Source: Botrimarina colliarenosi (GTDB lineage: Bacteria > Planctomycetota > Planctomycetia > Pirellulales > Lacipirellulaceae). Taken from it: a stretch of 38,696 nt of DNA. Below the pieces are notes generated by a model. It ran no database searches. It saw nothing but the letters and a program-made list of their open reading frames with translations, and was not told the DNA's origin. Positions 16,368 to 24,386 of the stretch are shown here, piece after piece. The DNA is taken from the NCBI RefSeq assembly GCF_007859955.1, contig NZ_SJPR01000010.1, positions 1 to 38,696 of the forward strand, in the 5' to 3' direction. The position numbers and the translations under genes were made by a program. Numbering within the stretch: position 1 is the stretch's first letter; each line of letters begins with the position of its first letter.

Positions 16368-17063
16368 CTAATCGCGTTGCAGGTAACTCACGGAGATAGC
16401 CGTTCGTCTCGTATTCTCTTCTGTGTCCATTGACACGTAGAGCATCTGTGACATCGCCTTGGCGAATAGGTAGGCGGAATAACCGGATATCAATAAGACT
16501 CCACTGATCAGCGTCACTGGCACCATAGCCATAAACGTGTTTCTCTCGATTGCAAATCCAATTCCGAACAGCATTGCGAGAACCGCGAGCACGATTGAAG
16601 CGATATAGGTTAGCCGCCCGGACCACTCAATACCGTCTGCATGTCGCCGGAGTTCGGGATACTTTTGCTCAATAGCGATGGCTTGGCCGGAATGTGGCAG
16701 CCGAGCCGCTCCGCTGCTGACGGCACCATCTCTCGCCCTTGTCCAATCCGGCAACGGTGGCGGCGTGGTAGGCTCTGCGACGATGTCCGGCTCGATATCT
16801 CGTCTGGCGGCTTCGATGCGTGCTGCCTCGTCCCTGATAGATGCTTCCAAAGCCGCTGCGTCGATGGTGGGCTCTCGTGCCCTCTTCGCTTGCGCAGCAG
16901 CCTCGTTGAGCGTACGCGGTGGCCTGGGCGGCGCCGGCTTCCGTCCGGTCGCCGGTGGAACGATCAAGAGTTCCCCGCACTCACACTTCGCTTGCTTGCC
17001 AGCAGCGGAATCAGGCAGCTGGTAGAGGCGGCTGCAATTGTCGCACTTGAACTGAATCGGCAT
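16368..17063 (-). CDS. Zinc-ribbon membrane protein
   Basis: 231 residues from ATG 17063. The N-terminus 'IQFKCDNCSRLYQLPDSAAG' with Cys7, Cys10, Cys27 and Cys29 is a zinc ribbon of the kind often found at the start of planctomycete membrane proteins. Pro-rich and charged helical linkers follow, then two transmembrane segments ('YIASIVLAVLAMLFGIGFAI' and 'MVPVTLISGVLLISGYSAYL') near the C-terminus. An upstream in-frame ATG (17111) would add 16 residues before the zinc ribbon and is less likely. Function unknown; perhaps a membrane-tethered sensor or cargo gene. Confidence 0.7.
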   Translation of the reverse strand: MPIQFKCDNCSRLYQLPDSAAGKQAKCECGELLIVPPATGRKPAPPRPPRTLNEAAAQAKRAREPTIDAAALEASIRDEAARIEAARRDIEPDIVAEPTTPPPLPDWTRARDGAVSSGAARLPHSGQAIAIEQKYPELRRHADGIEWSGRLTYIASIVLAVLAMLFGIGFAIERNTFMAMVPVTLISGVLLISGYSAYLFAKAMSQMLYVSMDTEENTRRTAISVSYLQRD

Positions 17064-17144
17064 CGTGGCGCTCTCGTGGCGTGGGTCTCTGCCAATGGTA
17101 ATCACTGGCAAGCCACGTTTGAAATCGCCTCTGGCCGCACCCCC

Positions 17145-17960
17145 TCAAGAACAACCGCGATGGGAACGTATCGCAAATCCGATGTACGCTAAGAGCGATA
17201 GAGCAGTCGTCGGAGAGACCTCAGGAACAGCGGAAATTGAGAGCGTGTTGAAGAAAAGGTCTTGGTTGGACGAATTACCGGCCGACGCATTGAACACCTG
17301 AATCGACGCGATGTCTTTTATGAAGCTATTGAGCGTCCTCGAATCGAATGACAAGCCGTTTGCTTCAAAAGTGTAGTCGCCTGTCGAAGATGTCAGAGTC
17401 AGCTTGATCTCAAACCCATCGCCGGTAAATCCAATCCCCGTGTCGGTCGTTACGACATCGTCGAGCGAGTAATTCGCATTTCCCCCAGTGAAGCTAAATT
17501 GAGAGACCACCACTCCGAATGAGTCGAAGAATTGAACGCCGACAAAGCGACTCGCATCGATCCAGCCGTTGTCAAAATCGAGCGATACCGAATCACCAGC
17601 CAGCGACAGATTGCGACCCGCCAGTGCGGCAATGTCAGCCGTTGCTGTAACGAAGGCCCCACTATTGGCGTAGATGCCCCACGCGGGGTTACCAGCTCCG
17701 GCGCCGGAAGCACCCCCTGCGTTAGCAGCTGAGTTGCCAAGAAAGCTGCCTCCATTGACAGGCGAGGTCCCGCCAGCGTCAAAGGTCCAGACATTAACCG
17801 GCCCGGCTCCGACCTCGTTAGCGTCGGGCGCCTGACTCACGCCGTCTAGAGCCGTGAACGTTCGGACCAAGTCAGCTCTTGACTCGCCCGCGAGGATTGG
17901 GAGGCAGCAGACAATTGCTCCGCAAATTACGACAACTGGCGATCGAAGAGGCCGAATCAT
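17145..17960 (-). CDS. PEP-CTERM secreted protein inside the integrative element
   Basis: 271 residues. Signal peptide (VVVICGAIVCCLPILAG, cleavage near SRA), a beta-rich body with Gly/Asn/Ala-rich segments ('FDNGWIDASRFVGVQFFDS', 'SLDDVVTTDTGIGFTGDGF'), and the tail 'VPEVSPTTALSLLAYIGFAI' followed by RSHR. The tail is a degenerate PEP-CTERM signal. It is read leftward with the zinc-ribbon gene, 81 bp upstream of it. A surface protein as mobile-element cargo suggests a role in cell-surface variation. No enzyme motif was seen. Confidence 0.75.
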   Translation of the reverse strand: MIRPLRSPVVVICGAIVCCLPILAGESRADLVRTFTALDGVSQAPDANEVGAGPVNVWTFDAGGTSPVNGGSFLGNSAANAGGASGAGAGNPAWGIYANSGAFVTATADIAALAGRNLSLAGDSVSLDFDNGWIDASRFVGVQFFDSFGVVVSQFSFTGGNANYSLDDVVTTDTGIGFTGDGFEIKLTLTSSTGDYTFEANGLSFDSRTLNSFIKDIASIQVFNASAGNSSNQDLFFNTLSISAVPEVSPTTALSLLAYIGFAIRSHRGCS

Positions 17961-18119
17961 GTGGAGTAGTCAACGATGAGGGAGAGGAGTGTGCTCGTTC
18001 CGGTGGCAGAAACTGCACGCGAAAGAGTAGCGGAGTATGGCGTCGTTTTTCGGCCCATGTCAAGCAAAAGTCGACTGTAGTCGGTGCCCCCGAAGGTGCA
18101 TTCGCAACAAAATGCCCGC

Positions 18120-18371
18120 TTATTGGACCGTCCCCAGCACCGGCGCCCCGTCCTCGTAAAACGCCATCCGCTCCACCGGCAACCACGTCACGGCGCCGAC
18201 GCCCGCCAAGTCGATGATGGCCGTGACGACCACCAGTTCCGACAGCCCGACCCGGTGGGCGACCTTCTCGACCGGCGCCCCGCAGCCCCATTCGGATTCG
18301 AGATCGCGGATCACTTCGGCGATGTCGAAGTGCGTCTCGGTCAGGGCGGCGAATCGTTCGAGCGGCGTCAT
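18120..18371 (-). CDS. Hypothetical 83-residue protein
   Basis: Starts 'MTPLERFAALTETHFDIAEV' and continues with a predicted helix-rich N-terminal half ('VEKVAHRVGLSELVVVTAII' resembles a helix-turn-helix) and a short beta C-terminus. Acidic N-terminal helix. No family recognised with confidence. GC and codon choice look coding, but the frame is short. Confidence 0.5.
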   Translation of the reverse strand: MTPLERFAALTETHFDIAEVIRDLESEWGCGAPVEKVAHRVGLSELVVVTAIIDLAGVGAVTWLPVERMAFYEDGAPVLGTVQ

Positions 18372-18490
18372 GCCGGCAGGGTACGCTTGAACACTTATGG
18401 TGGCGAGGGCGCCAAATACGGTGGCGCGCCGTGCCGCGGGCCCAAGAGATTGGGGGCGGGAAGTCTCGACCGCCGGTATTGAGCCCCTTG

Positions 18491-18518
18491 TTGCTTACCA
18501 ATTGCCTCTATCTAAGAT
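18491..18518 (+). promoter_or_regulatory. Candidate promoter of the acyltransferase gene
   Basis: TTGCTT (18491-18496), 16-bp spacer, TAAGAT (18513-18518), about 75 bp upstream of the acyltransferase start, in AT-richer DNA. Consensus match only. Confidence 0.35.
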
Positions 18519-18593
18519 GTAGTCTCTCGTCGAAGGCAACACTTGATCGACCAGAGCCGATTTTGCAGCAAGGCGACGAGGAAACAGGGGCTG

Positions 18594-20555
18594 ATGACGA
18601 GTGGCATACGATACCGTCCTGAGATCGATGGCCTGCGCGCAATCGCCGTACTCGCGGTTCTTGTCTTCCACTTGAACGCTAATTGGCTTCGGGGCGGATT
18701 CCTTGGCGTCGACATCTTCTTCGTCATCTCCGGCTACCTGATCTCGTCCATTGTCTTCCGGGAGTGCGATTCTGGTCGCTTTAGCTTCGCGGATTTCTGG
18801 CGACGGCGTATTCGGCGCATCCTTCCCGTCGTCTGCGTGACCGTCCTGGCGACCGTAGTTGCGTCTCAGACGCTGCTTTATCCGGACGACGCCGAGGACG
18901 CGGCATGGAAAGGACTTGCCGCGATTGGCAGTTTCGCCAATATGGCTTACTGGTGGGATGCAGGCGACTACTGGGGCGCAGCGGCAGAGAATTCCCCGCT
19001 TCTCCACACTTGGTCACTGTCACTGGAGGAACAATTCTATCTCGCTTTTCCTGCGATCCTTGTCCCGTTGTACCGAGCGCGACGGACCGCCGCGACAGTC
19101 GCATTGACGTCACTAGTTTTCGTCAGCGCGATCACTTTTGCTTTCTACTCATACCGCTATCTGGAGTCCGCCTTCTACCTACTCCCCTGCCGGGCGTGGG
19201 AATTGGGCCTTGGTTGTTTGCTGGCGACGGTACGAACCTCTTCAACGGCACCGGGGCTCGGCCGCTTTGCGAATCACATCAGTTCGCTAGGGGTTGCGAT
19301 GATAGCGCTCGCCGTCTTCTGCGGCGGCCCAAGCAGCAATCGCTTCCTTGCCGGAGCTGCCGCATCAACTCTCGGCGCAGTCCTAATTCTGGTAGGAACC
19401 GATAGTGGCTCGGGAGTGGTCAAATCGGCACTGGAGTGGGGACCCGCCCGTTGGATCGGCCGGCTCTCTTACTCAATGTATATGTGGCACTGGCCAACCT
19501 TCTTACTGGTCGATGCTTGGTCACGAGGCCGGCACTCCGAGACAATGATCGTTGTGTTGAAAGTGGCGATCACCGTCGCACTCTCTATTGCGTCATTCCG
19601 AATGCTGGAAGCTCCGCTTCGCCGGTCACCGCGAGGCGTATCATGGGCAGGCGGACTATTCATCCTGGCGGTACTTGGTTGCTGGTTACTAGCCAGAGTT
19701 CCAGAGCGGGACTACACGGAATATCAGAGCCGGACCGTCAATGGCCCAGCCTACAGCAGTGCGCCAAAGCCCCTTGTGCGAGATGGACTGAGTCGCTTTC
19801 AGGGATTGAAGATTCTGCCTCGCGATTCACGGTGGAAAATAGCATATCGAGAGGAAGGCGTTCTCCTACAACACGGTTCTGGCGACCCGCAGATTGTCTT
19901 GCTCGGCGACTCGCATGGGACGTGCTGGGCGTACATCGTGGACAAGATTGCGGAATCGCTACAAGTGTCAGCCTCGATCTACGCCATTGAAGGGGACGAC
20001 TGCGGCTTTCCTATTCCAATCGAACGACGAGAGAGCGGTGACCCGGACTTTCCGAGCGACCAAGTCTGGGAATACGATCAAGCGAGGTTTCGGTCACTTT
20101 CGCTTTGGCGGCCACCCGTCGTGCTACTGTCCAACCGCTGGGATCAGGTCCAGAGGGAGAGCCTAGTACCATTGCTTGGTTTCTTGCAGAGCATAGGTTC
20201 TCAGGTGTTACTAATCGAACAACCACCGATCCTCTATTTCGGCGACCGTAGCGCAATGATGTGCCTTGCGCACGACGGCGTGAAGCCCGATGGCGATACT
20301 CGGAAGTACGTCGCTGCTGCGAACTCGGTTGAGTATGAGGGAGGGCGCGAGATGCTGCGTTCCATTGCTGCGAAATTTGCCAACTGCGAGTTGGTGCCAA
20401 CGCACGATGTCTATTCTTACGGCGACCAGGTTCTCGCGCTGGATGGCGCTTCGCTCGTTTACTTCGACGACGACCATCTCACGAGCTACGGCGCCAGCCT
20501 TTGCAGGCAGCGAATCCGAGACGCTATCGAGGCGGCTATGAGACGGGCTGAATAG
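18594..20555 (+). CDS. Membrane acyltransferase (acyltransferase-3 family) with C-terminal SGNH domain
   Basis: 653 residues from ATG 18594 (AGGGG upstream); a TTG at 18543 in frame is less likely. Residues 5-345 form the multi-pass acyltransferase-3/OafA-type domain: 'YRPEIDGLRAIAVLAVLVFH' with His26, 'GGFLGVDIFFVISGYLI', 'LLHTWSLSLEEQFYL' and 'RLSYSMYMWHWP'. The periplasmic SGNH-hydrolase-like domain has 'VLLGDSHG' (Ser440) and 'FDDDHLTSYGA' near the end as the Asp/His pair. Such fusions O-acetylate cell-surface polysaccharide: the membrane domain passes acyl groups across and the SGNH domain transfers them. Cargo inside the element; its lower GC suggests a separate origin. It sits just before a truncated recombinase. 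Confidence 0.9.
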   Translation: MTSGIRYRPEIDGLRAIAVLAVLVFHLNANWLRGGFLGVDIFFVISGYLISSIVFRECDSGRFSFADFWRRRIRRILPVVCVTVLATVVASQTLLYPDDAEDAAWKGLAAIGSFANMAYWWDAGDYWGAAAENSPLLHTWSLSLEEQFYLAFPAILVPLYRARRTAATVALTSLVFVSAITFAFYSYRYLESAFYLLPCRAWELGLGCLLATVRTSSTAPGLGRFANHISSLGVAMIALAVFCGGPSSNRFLAGAAASTLGAVLILVGTDSGSGVVKSALEWGPARWIGRLSYSMYMWHWPTFLLVDAWSRGRHSETMIVVLKVAITVALSIASFRMLEAPLRRSPRGVSWAGGLFILAVLGCWLLARVPERDYTEYQSRTVNGPAYSSAPKPLVRDGLSRFQGLKILPRDSRWKIAYREEGVLLQHGSGDPQIVLLGDSHGTCWAYIVDKIAESLQVSASIYAIEGDDCGFPIPIERRESGDPDFPSDQVWEYDQARFRSLSLWRPPVVLLSNRWDQVQRESLVPLLGFLQSIGSQVLLIEQPPILYFGDRSAMMCLAHDGVKPDGDTRKYVAAANSVEYEGGREMLRSIAAKFANCELVPTHDVYSYGDQVLALDGASLVYFDDDHLTSYGASLCRQRIRDAIEAAMRRAE

Positions 20556-20569
20556 TCGCGACCCGTTTG

Positions 20570-21305
20570 ATGCTGAGGGGAGACGCGGAGAAGCTTTGCG
20601 TCGTCTGGCGATGGATCGCCAAGCGGATGGGGACGCCAGAGCCCGACGTGGCGTTGCCGTCCAACGCTCAGAAGGACCCCGAAACATGGGTTCCCGAAGA
20701 AGTCGCAAGAATGGACGCGGCCGCGCGGCGTGCATACTGGTGGGTCGGCGGCATCCCGGCCAATTCTCTACTGGCCCGCCCTGATCGGCATAGCGATCGA
20801 GACGGGCGAGCGTCACGCCGCAATCCACGCCCTGACGTGGGAAGACATCGACCTCGATCGACGGATCATCCGTTTCCGGGCCGAGACGCGGAAGGGAGGC
20901 GTCAAAGAGATGCGCAAGCCGATCACAGACGCCGTCGTTCACGACCTGCAACTGTTGCAGGTGGTGAGCCCCAAGACGCCGTTCAACGTGGTTCAGCTAG
21001 CGAGCCTCTACAAGCCGATGCAACGCGTCCTGGCTGAAGCGGGACTCGCCACCGGGCGTAACTCGATGTTCCATTCCTTCCGGCGGTACCACGCAACGCA
21101 GGTGCATCTGGCCGGCGGAGACGTTAGCGCGTCGCTAGGGCAAAGCGACCCGACAATCGCACGCAAGAGCTACATCGACCCTTCGCAGTTACTGAAGGTC
21201 ATTCCCACGGTTGGGAAGCCGGCCGTCGTGCCAACGGTCGATAAGGACCGGAAGCGGAAGGGTGGATTGTTCCAAATCCTGCGGCGATGGGGGGCGGCGT
21301 CATGA
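20570..21305 (+). pseudogene. Tyrosine recombinase remnant, 5'-truncated and frameshifted
   Basis: From 20570 one frame encodes the last helix of a core-binding domain ('DAEKLCVVWRWIAKRM') and the start of a catalytic domain ('WVPEEVARMDAAARRAYWWV'), then loses homology near 20755-20775. Homology resumes one base over as 'YWPALIGIAIETGERHAAIH' (box I Arg) and 'FHSFRRYHATQ' (His-x-x-Arg), followed by 'SDPTIARKSYID' with the likely Tyr. A one-base insertion or two-base deletion explains this; no slippery heptamer was seen. Most of the N-terminal domain is missing right where the acyltransferase gene ends (20555). The family differs from the integrase at 9913, which lacks the box I Arg. Confidence 0.75.
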
Positions 21306-21748
21306 CCCCCATCCCATTGACGAGAGTGGTCGACAAGTACGTCGCCGAGAGGCGGTTGTCGGCGGCCCGAACGGTGCGATTCTTGCGAGCCATCACGACG
21401 CGATTGTCGGAGCACCTAGGGCGTGAACCGACGACCGATGACTTCACGATCGAGGTGGCCCGCCGGTGGCTTGCAGCGAGGGCCGAGACGGTCGGGAGGG
21501 CCACCGTGATCGACGACGCCAAGCGGTTCCTGACGCTCTGGCGATGGTGTGCTAGCCAAGGCTGGGTTGAGGGGACCTACATCACACCAAAACACCTCTA
21601 CCCCAAAGAGCTGCGGCGATATCGGCTGGAAGGCCCGCCGGTGCGTCACGCCATCCCGCTACGCAAGCGGGCGCCCAGCGTCCGTAAGCCACGCGGGAAG
21701 GCGCCACCACGTCCGGACCGCCACTGGCTTGGCCGTCTCTTAGGCTGA
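21302..21748 (+). CDS. Stand-alone recombinase core-binding (SAM-like) domain protein
   Basis: 148 residues, ATG overlapping the previous stop (ATGA at 21302). Residues 1-95 match the N-terminal core-binding domain of phage-type integrases ('TRVVDKYVAERRLSAARTV' and 'DDAKRFLTLWRWCASQGWV'). The rest is basic and no catalytic domain follows. The 'DAKRFLTLWRW' helix is clearly homologous to the end of the domain in the preceding remnant. It may be a truncated second recombinase of a tandem pair, or a retained DNA-binding helper. The coupled start argues that the pair was once an operon. Confidence 0.6.
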   Translation: MTPIPLTRVVDKYVAERRLSAARTVRFLRAITTRLSEHLGREPTTDDFTIEVARRWLAARAETVGRATVIDDAKRFLTLWRWCASQGWVEGTYITPKHLYPKELRRYRLEGPPVRHAIPLRKRAPSVRKPRGKAPPRPDRHWLGRLLG

Positions 21749-21791
21749 CCATTCGCCCGGCCGCTCCGGTTCGGGGCGGCTGGGGCTTTTA

Positions 21792-22328
21792 CTAATTAAT
21801 GACTGCCGCTTCGGCGCTTTCCGATGGTGTCGCCATCAAGCTTCCGAAGTGGTGGATTGGCAAAAGGATGGGAGGTAGCCCCATTCGACCGGCCGTCGAT
21901 TGAACAGTTTCCCTTATATACGGCCACGCGACGAGCGCAGCATGATTCGCAAGATGTTCGGCGCTCTCTTTTAGCAGCGTCAAAACCGCGTCGTCCTGTT
22001 CTTCAGTGCCGTAAATAATCTCATACGCTATATGCATCGTCAGCTTTGACTGACCGCTCACCTGTTTGGCGGCTTTACCAGTAAGCTTACAGTCCACAAC
22101 TACACGCGCCACGCTGTCGTCCGGCTCCACCCTGCACGAGGCCGTAACTTCGACATCTGTCTCGGTCGGAAGTCCCTCTTGCGCCACAACAATGCCGGCA
22201 TTCAACTTCACCATTCGGACAAGGCGAAGTTGAACGCGTTGCAAAGGCCCAACGGTCTCAGCGCGCTTCTTCGAAGCCGCTGCCGCTTTAGTGCGGCCCG
22301 ACTTCTTCACGGGGGCAGTTTTCTTCAT
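21792..22328 (-). CDS. SecB-like chaperone of a TAC toxin-antitoxin-chaperone module
   Basis: 178 residues. After a Lys/Ala-rich N-terminal extension of about 25 residues comes a SecB-like core. The diagnostic end 'HLANHAALVAWPYIRETVQS' and 'GLPPILLPI' aligns with the SecB helix-and-loop segment 'NILFPYARECITSM...FPQLNLAPVNF' of E. coli. SecB-like proteins in TAC operons bind the antitoxin's C-terminal tail, protect it from degradation and so keep the toxin neutralised. Start is 3 bp after the antitoxin stop, with AGGGA overlapping that stop. Gene order toxin-antitoxin-chaperone is the standard TAC order. A housekeeping SecB is unlikely here, given the operon. Confidence 0.82.
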   Translation of the reverse strand: MKKTAPVKKSGRTKAAAASKKRAETVGPLQRVQLRLVRMVKLNAGIVVAQEGLPTETDVEVTASCRVEPDDSVARVVVDCKLTGKAAKQVSGQSKLTMHIAYEIIYGTEEQDDAVLTLLKESAEHLANHAALVAWPYIRETVQSTAGRMGLPPILLPIHHFGSLMATPSESAEAAVIN

Positions 22329-22331
22329 GGA

Positions 22332-22823
22332 CTATCCCTGGCACGGGATGAAATTGGGGACCGTTCCGCCCCATAGCTCTGTGGTTGGCTCAGCAGGCAC
22401 ACGCTGCCGACCTAGCTTTACGACCGTGTCCCAACTGCCCTTAGCTGTGGGAGTAATGACCTCGCAGAAGCTTCCGTCGAACTCCTTCTGCATCACCTCA
22501 ACGAATGCGTCCGCGTGGCTCGGCGCTCTGTCGTCGCCGAATCTCGCCGCTTCGACTGCGTTGAGTTTTCCTGCGTAAAATTGAAGCGAGTGCCCCAGCG
22601 CAACAAACACGTCAGACAGTGTCGCCACGGTCTTGTTCTTCTCGCCATCTAAGAGTTGGGTAATCCACCCGGGAGTCTTTCGAAGCCGCTTGGCCAGCTC
22701 GACTCTGCTGACATCCTTCTCTTTCATTATTTTGCATATCAGACCAGTAACGGTCTCGACAGCTATCTCGCGAAAGAGTTCGGTCGTTTCGTCATCTCCG
22801 TCGTCGTAGTCTTCGGCGGTCAT
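22332..22823 (-). CDS. higA: HigA-type antitoxin with C-terminal extension (TAC module)
   Basis: 163 residues. An acidic N-terminus precedes an XRE-type helix-turn-helix at about 36-82 ('SRVELAKRLRKTPGWITQLL' and 'ATLSDVFVALGHSLQF'). The remaining 80 residues exceed a plain HigA and end 'ELWGGTVPNFIPCQG', with aromatic and hydrophobic residues. In TAC systems such a C-terminal chaperone-addiction segment makes the antitoxin unstable unless SecB-like chaperone binds it. Start overlaps the toxin stop by 4 bp, so translation is coupled. Expected to repress its own promoter at 23264-23292. Helix-turn-helix is certain; the addiction role of the tail is inferred from the neighbours. Confidence 0.82.
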   Translation of the reverse strand: MTAEDYDDGDDETTELFREIAVETVTGLICKIMKEKDVSRVELAKRLRKTPGWITQLLDGEKNKTVATLSDVFVALGHSLQFYAGKLNAVEAARFGDDRAPSHADAFVEVMQKEFDGSFCEVITPTAKGSWDTVVKLGRQRVPAEPTTELWGGTVPNFIPCQG

Positions 22824-23263
22824 TGTGGTGTCTGGCGTGTGGCGAATGTTGCTTGATGTTCTGCTTGGATTCGATCTGCTCTATCTAATTCTTCGGTGGG
22901 CCATTTGCCTTTTCCTTTCTGCGCACCGGGCTTTACGAAGCCGTGCGTCAGAACCCATTTCTTTCCATCTTGGAAGCAAGCTATTCGGTACAAGCGTTTG
23001 TTCCAGGCAAACTTAAATGCGTGGATGTCGCCTCGCTCCCCGCTGAATCGAGACGGGTTCGGTATCTCTCCGTTGGCCGCCATCTGGTTGAAGAGAGCTT
23101 TGAACTTGTTCCTGACTTTCTTTGCTTCCTTGATGCCGATCTCTTTGTGCAAGCCATCAAGCCAATCTTGTACGGGGCTGTCGCCATTCGCGTCCACCGC
23201 GTATTCGATAGCCTCGCAGTCTGGAAGAGCATATCGGCGATCAGGAGCACGGCGTTCTACCAT
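22820..23263 (-). CDS. higB: HigB/RelE-type toxin (phage Gp49-like), TAC module
   Basis: 147 residues. The core 'SPVQDWLDGLHKEIGIKEAK', 'IHAFKFAWNKRLYRIACF' and 'GKKWVLTHGFVKP' follows the Gp49-like branch of RelE-superfamily mRNA interferases, which cut mRNA at the ribosome. A basic C-terminal helix follows. The first 18 residues are extra relative to the family, and the -10 box of the best promoter directly abuts this ATG, so the real start may lie further in (GTG at codon 23). First gene of the three-gene leftward operon with antitoxin and SecB-like chaperone. Confidence 0.82.
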   Translation of the reverse strand: MVERRAPDRRYALPDCEAIEYAVDANGDSPVQDWLDGLHKEIGIKEAKKVRNKFKALFNQMAANGEIPNPSRFSGERGDIHAFKFAWNKRLYRIACFQDGKKWVLTHGFVKPGAQKGKGKWPTEELDRADRIQAEHQATFATRQTPQ

Positions 23264-23292
23264 ATTTTAGGTTTAACTAAAACGCCAGTCAA
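23264..23292 (-). promoter_or_regulatory. Promoter-like sequence of the TAC operon with candidate operator
   Basis: On the minus strand TTGACT (23287-23292), 17-bp spacer, TAAAAT (23264-23269). The spacer (23270-23284) reads GGTTTAACTAAAACG on the plus strand. A near copy (13 of 15) occurs at 24387-24401, so it may be an operator for the antitoxin. The -10 touches the annotated toxin ATG, which would place the transcript start inside the annotated frame. Confidence 0.5.
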
Positions 23293-23378
23293 ATAATCTC
23301 GGCCGAGCCGTGGCAGAGGGAAAAGAGACGATCCCTGAGCCTAGGGGTTTCGTGGCCATCCGCAATTGGTTTTTGGGC

Positions 23379-24338
23379 CTACTTTTCAGCGGTACTGGTC
23401 AGCCCCGCCCGCCAAACCTCCGCCAGCCGCCACCCCGCCTGACAGGCCCGCAGCGTCGCCATCCGCCCGGCGGTCTCCAGGTATTCGGGCGAGACCCTCA
23501 TCTTCGGCACGCTATCCGCCTTCCCCTCAGCGACCGCCCGCACCGGTGCCAGTATCTCGGCGGTGTACGTCACCTTTGTCGAGGCGAGCCGGCTTTCGGC
23601 GAGCCAATCGAGTGGGTCCATCTTCTCGGCGGACTTCTCCCCCCTCGCCATCAACTCGGCATCGTTGACGATCTCGCCGAACCGTCGGTTCTCACTGGTC
23701 TCGTCATAGCGGGGACCGAGAAGCCCATCCCATAGCGAGTGGAGGTTCCGACTCTGCGCCGTCTTAACCTCGTTTCCGCCACGGTCGCCCCTGGGGAACG
23801 CTGTGGCCGCGTAGAGGCTTCCAGCGTGGCAGGGCTGGTGGCTGTCGCCAACCAAGTGGCCGAGCCAGCAGAGAGCGATAGCGCGTTCTCCGGCGGGCTG
23901 TTTGGCGTCGCCCATCACCCGTTGGCAAAGCTCGATTGCCTGCGAGCAATGGAGATCCCGAGTTTGGAGGTCGGCGCCACTTGGCGGGCGGGTGACATGC
24001 CGGGGCAGTCTGACATCGTCACGATCGCCGACGACCAGCGTGACGGCGTCTTCCCAATGCCAGTTCGGGCGGTTGTAGGCCGGTTGGCTGCGGGCGACAT
24101 CGGGCCAGTACCCGGCGCGGCCTGGAAGCCATCGATCAGGCGTGGCGACGTTCGGCGGAGCCTTGAAGTCTTCAGCGAAGCGGGGATGCTCGGCGAGTAG
24201 TTCCTTGAACGCGACTTTCTGGTCGTCGTCCATCAGGTGGAACGCGATGAGACCGATTAGGTGGTGACCGCCCTCACTCCAAGCGTGCGCGGTCGAGGCA
24301 ACTAGAAAGTAGAGGACGACGGTCGCGAGTCGTTGCAT
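23379..24338 (-). CDS. Secreted S1/P1-type zinc nuclease
   Basis: 319 residues. Signal peptide 'MQRLATVVLYFLVASTAHA' with cleavage that leaves Trp20 as first residue, as in P1 nuclease, where the N-terminal Trp is a zinc ligand. All other expected ligands are present: His25, Asp80 ('YWPDVAR'), His94 ('NWHWEDA'), His161, Asp165 and His171 in 'GHLVGDSHQPCH', and His200/Asp204 in 'NLHSLWD'. The family cleaves single-stranded DNA and RNA and removes 3'-phosphates. It would work outside the cytoplasm, for DNA scavenging or against incoming DNA. Last gene before the right end of the element; it is read away from att. Confidence 0.92.
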   Translation of the reverse strand: MQRLATVVLYFLVASTAHAWSEGGHHLIGLIAFHLMDDDQKVAFKELLAEHPRFAEDFKAPPNVATPDRWLPGRAGYWPDVARSQPAYNRPNWHWEDAVTLVVGDRDDVRLPRHVTRPPSGADLQTRDLHCSQAIELCQRVMGDAKQPAGERAIALCWLGHLVGDSHQPCHAGSLYAATAFPRGDRGGNEVKTAQSRNLHSLWDGLLGPRYDETSENRRFGEIVNDAELMARGEKSAEKMDPLDWLAESRLASTKVTYTAEILAPVRAVAEGKADSVPKMRVSPEYLETAGRMATLRACQAGWRLAEVWRAGLTSTAEK

Positions 24339-24351
24339 TGGGCACCGGTTC

Positions 24352-24370
24352 CGGGTGTCAGTGACACCCG
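24352..24370. promoter_or_regulatory. Right-end palindrome of TGACACCCG sites
   Basis: CGGGTGTCA-G-TGACACCCG is a perfect 19-bp palindrome made of the same 9-bp word found in the left cluster (9800-9852, 10114-10132). It lies 14 bp upstream of the nuclease ATG and about 107 bp inside attR. Candidate arm site for the integrase or excisionase. It could also influence the nuclease promoter. Confidence 0.6.
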
Positions 24371-24386
24371 TTAGGGGCGTTTACCG

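Noticed and set aside
20740..20780. Programmed frameshift in the recombinase remnant
   Set aside because: No slippery heptamer or following hairpin was found, and most of the N-terminal domain is missing as well, so decay is simpler.
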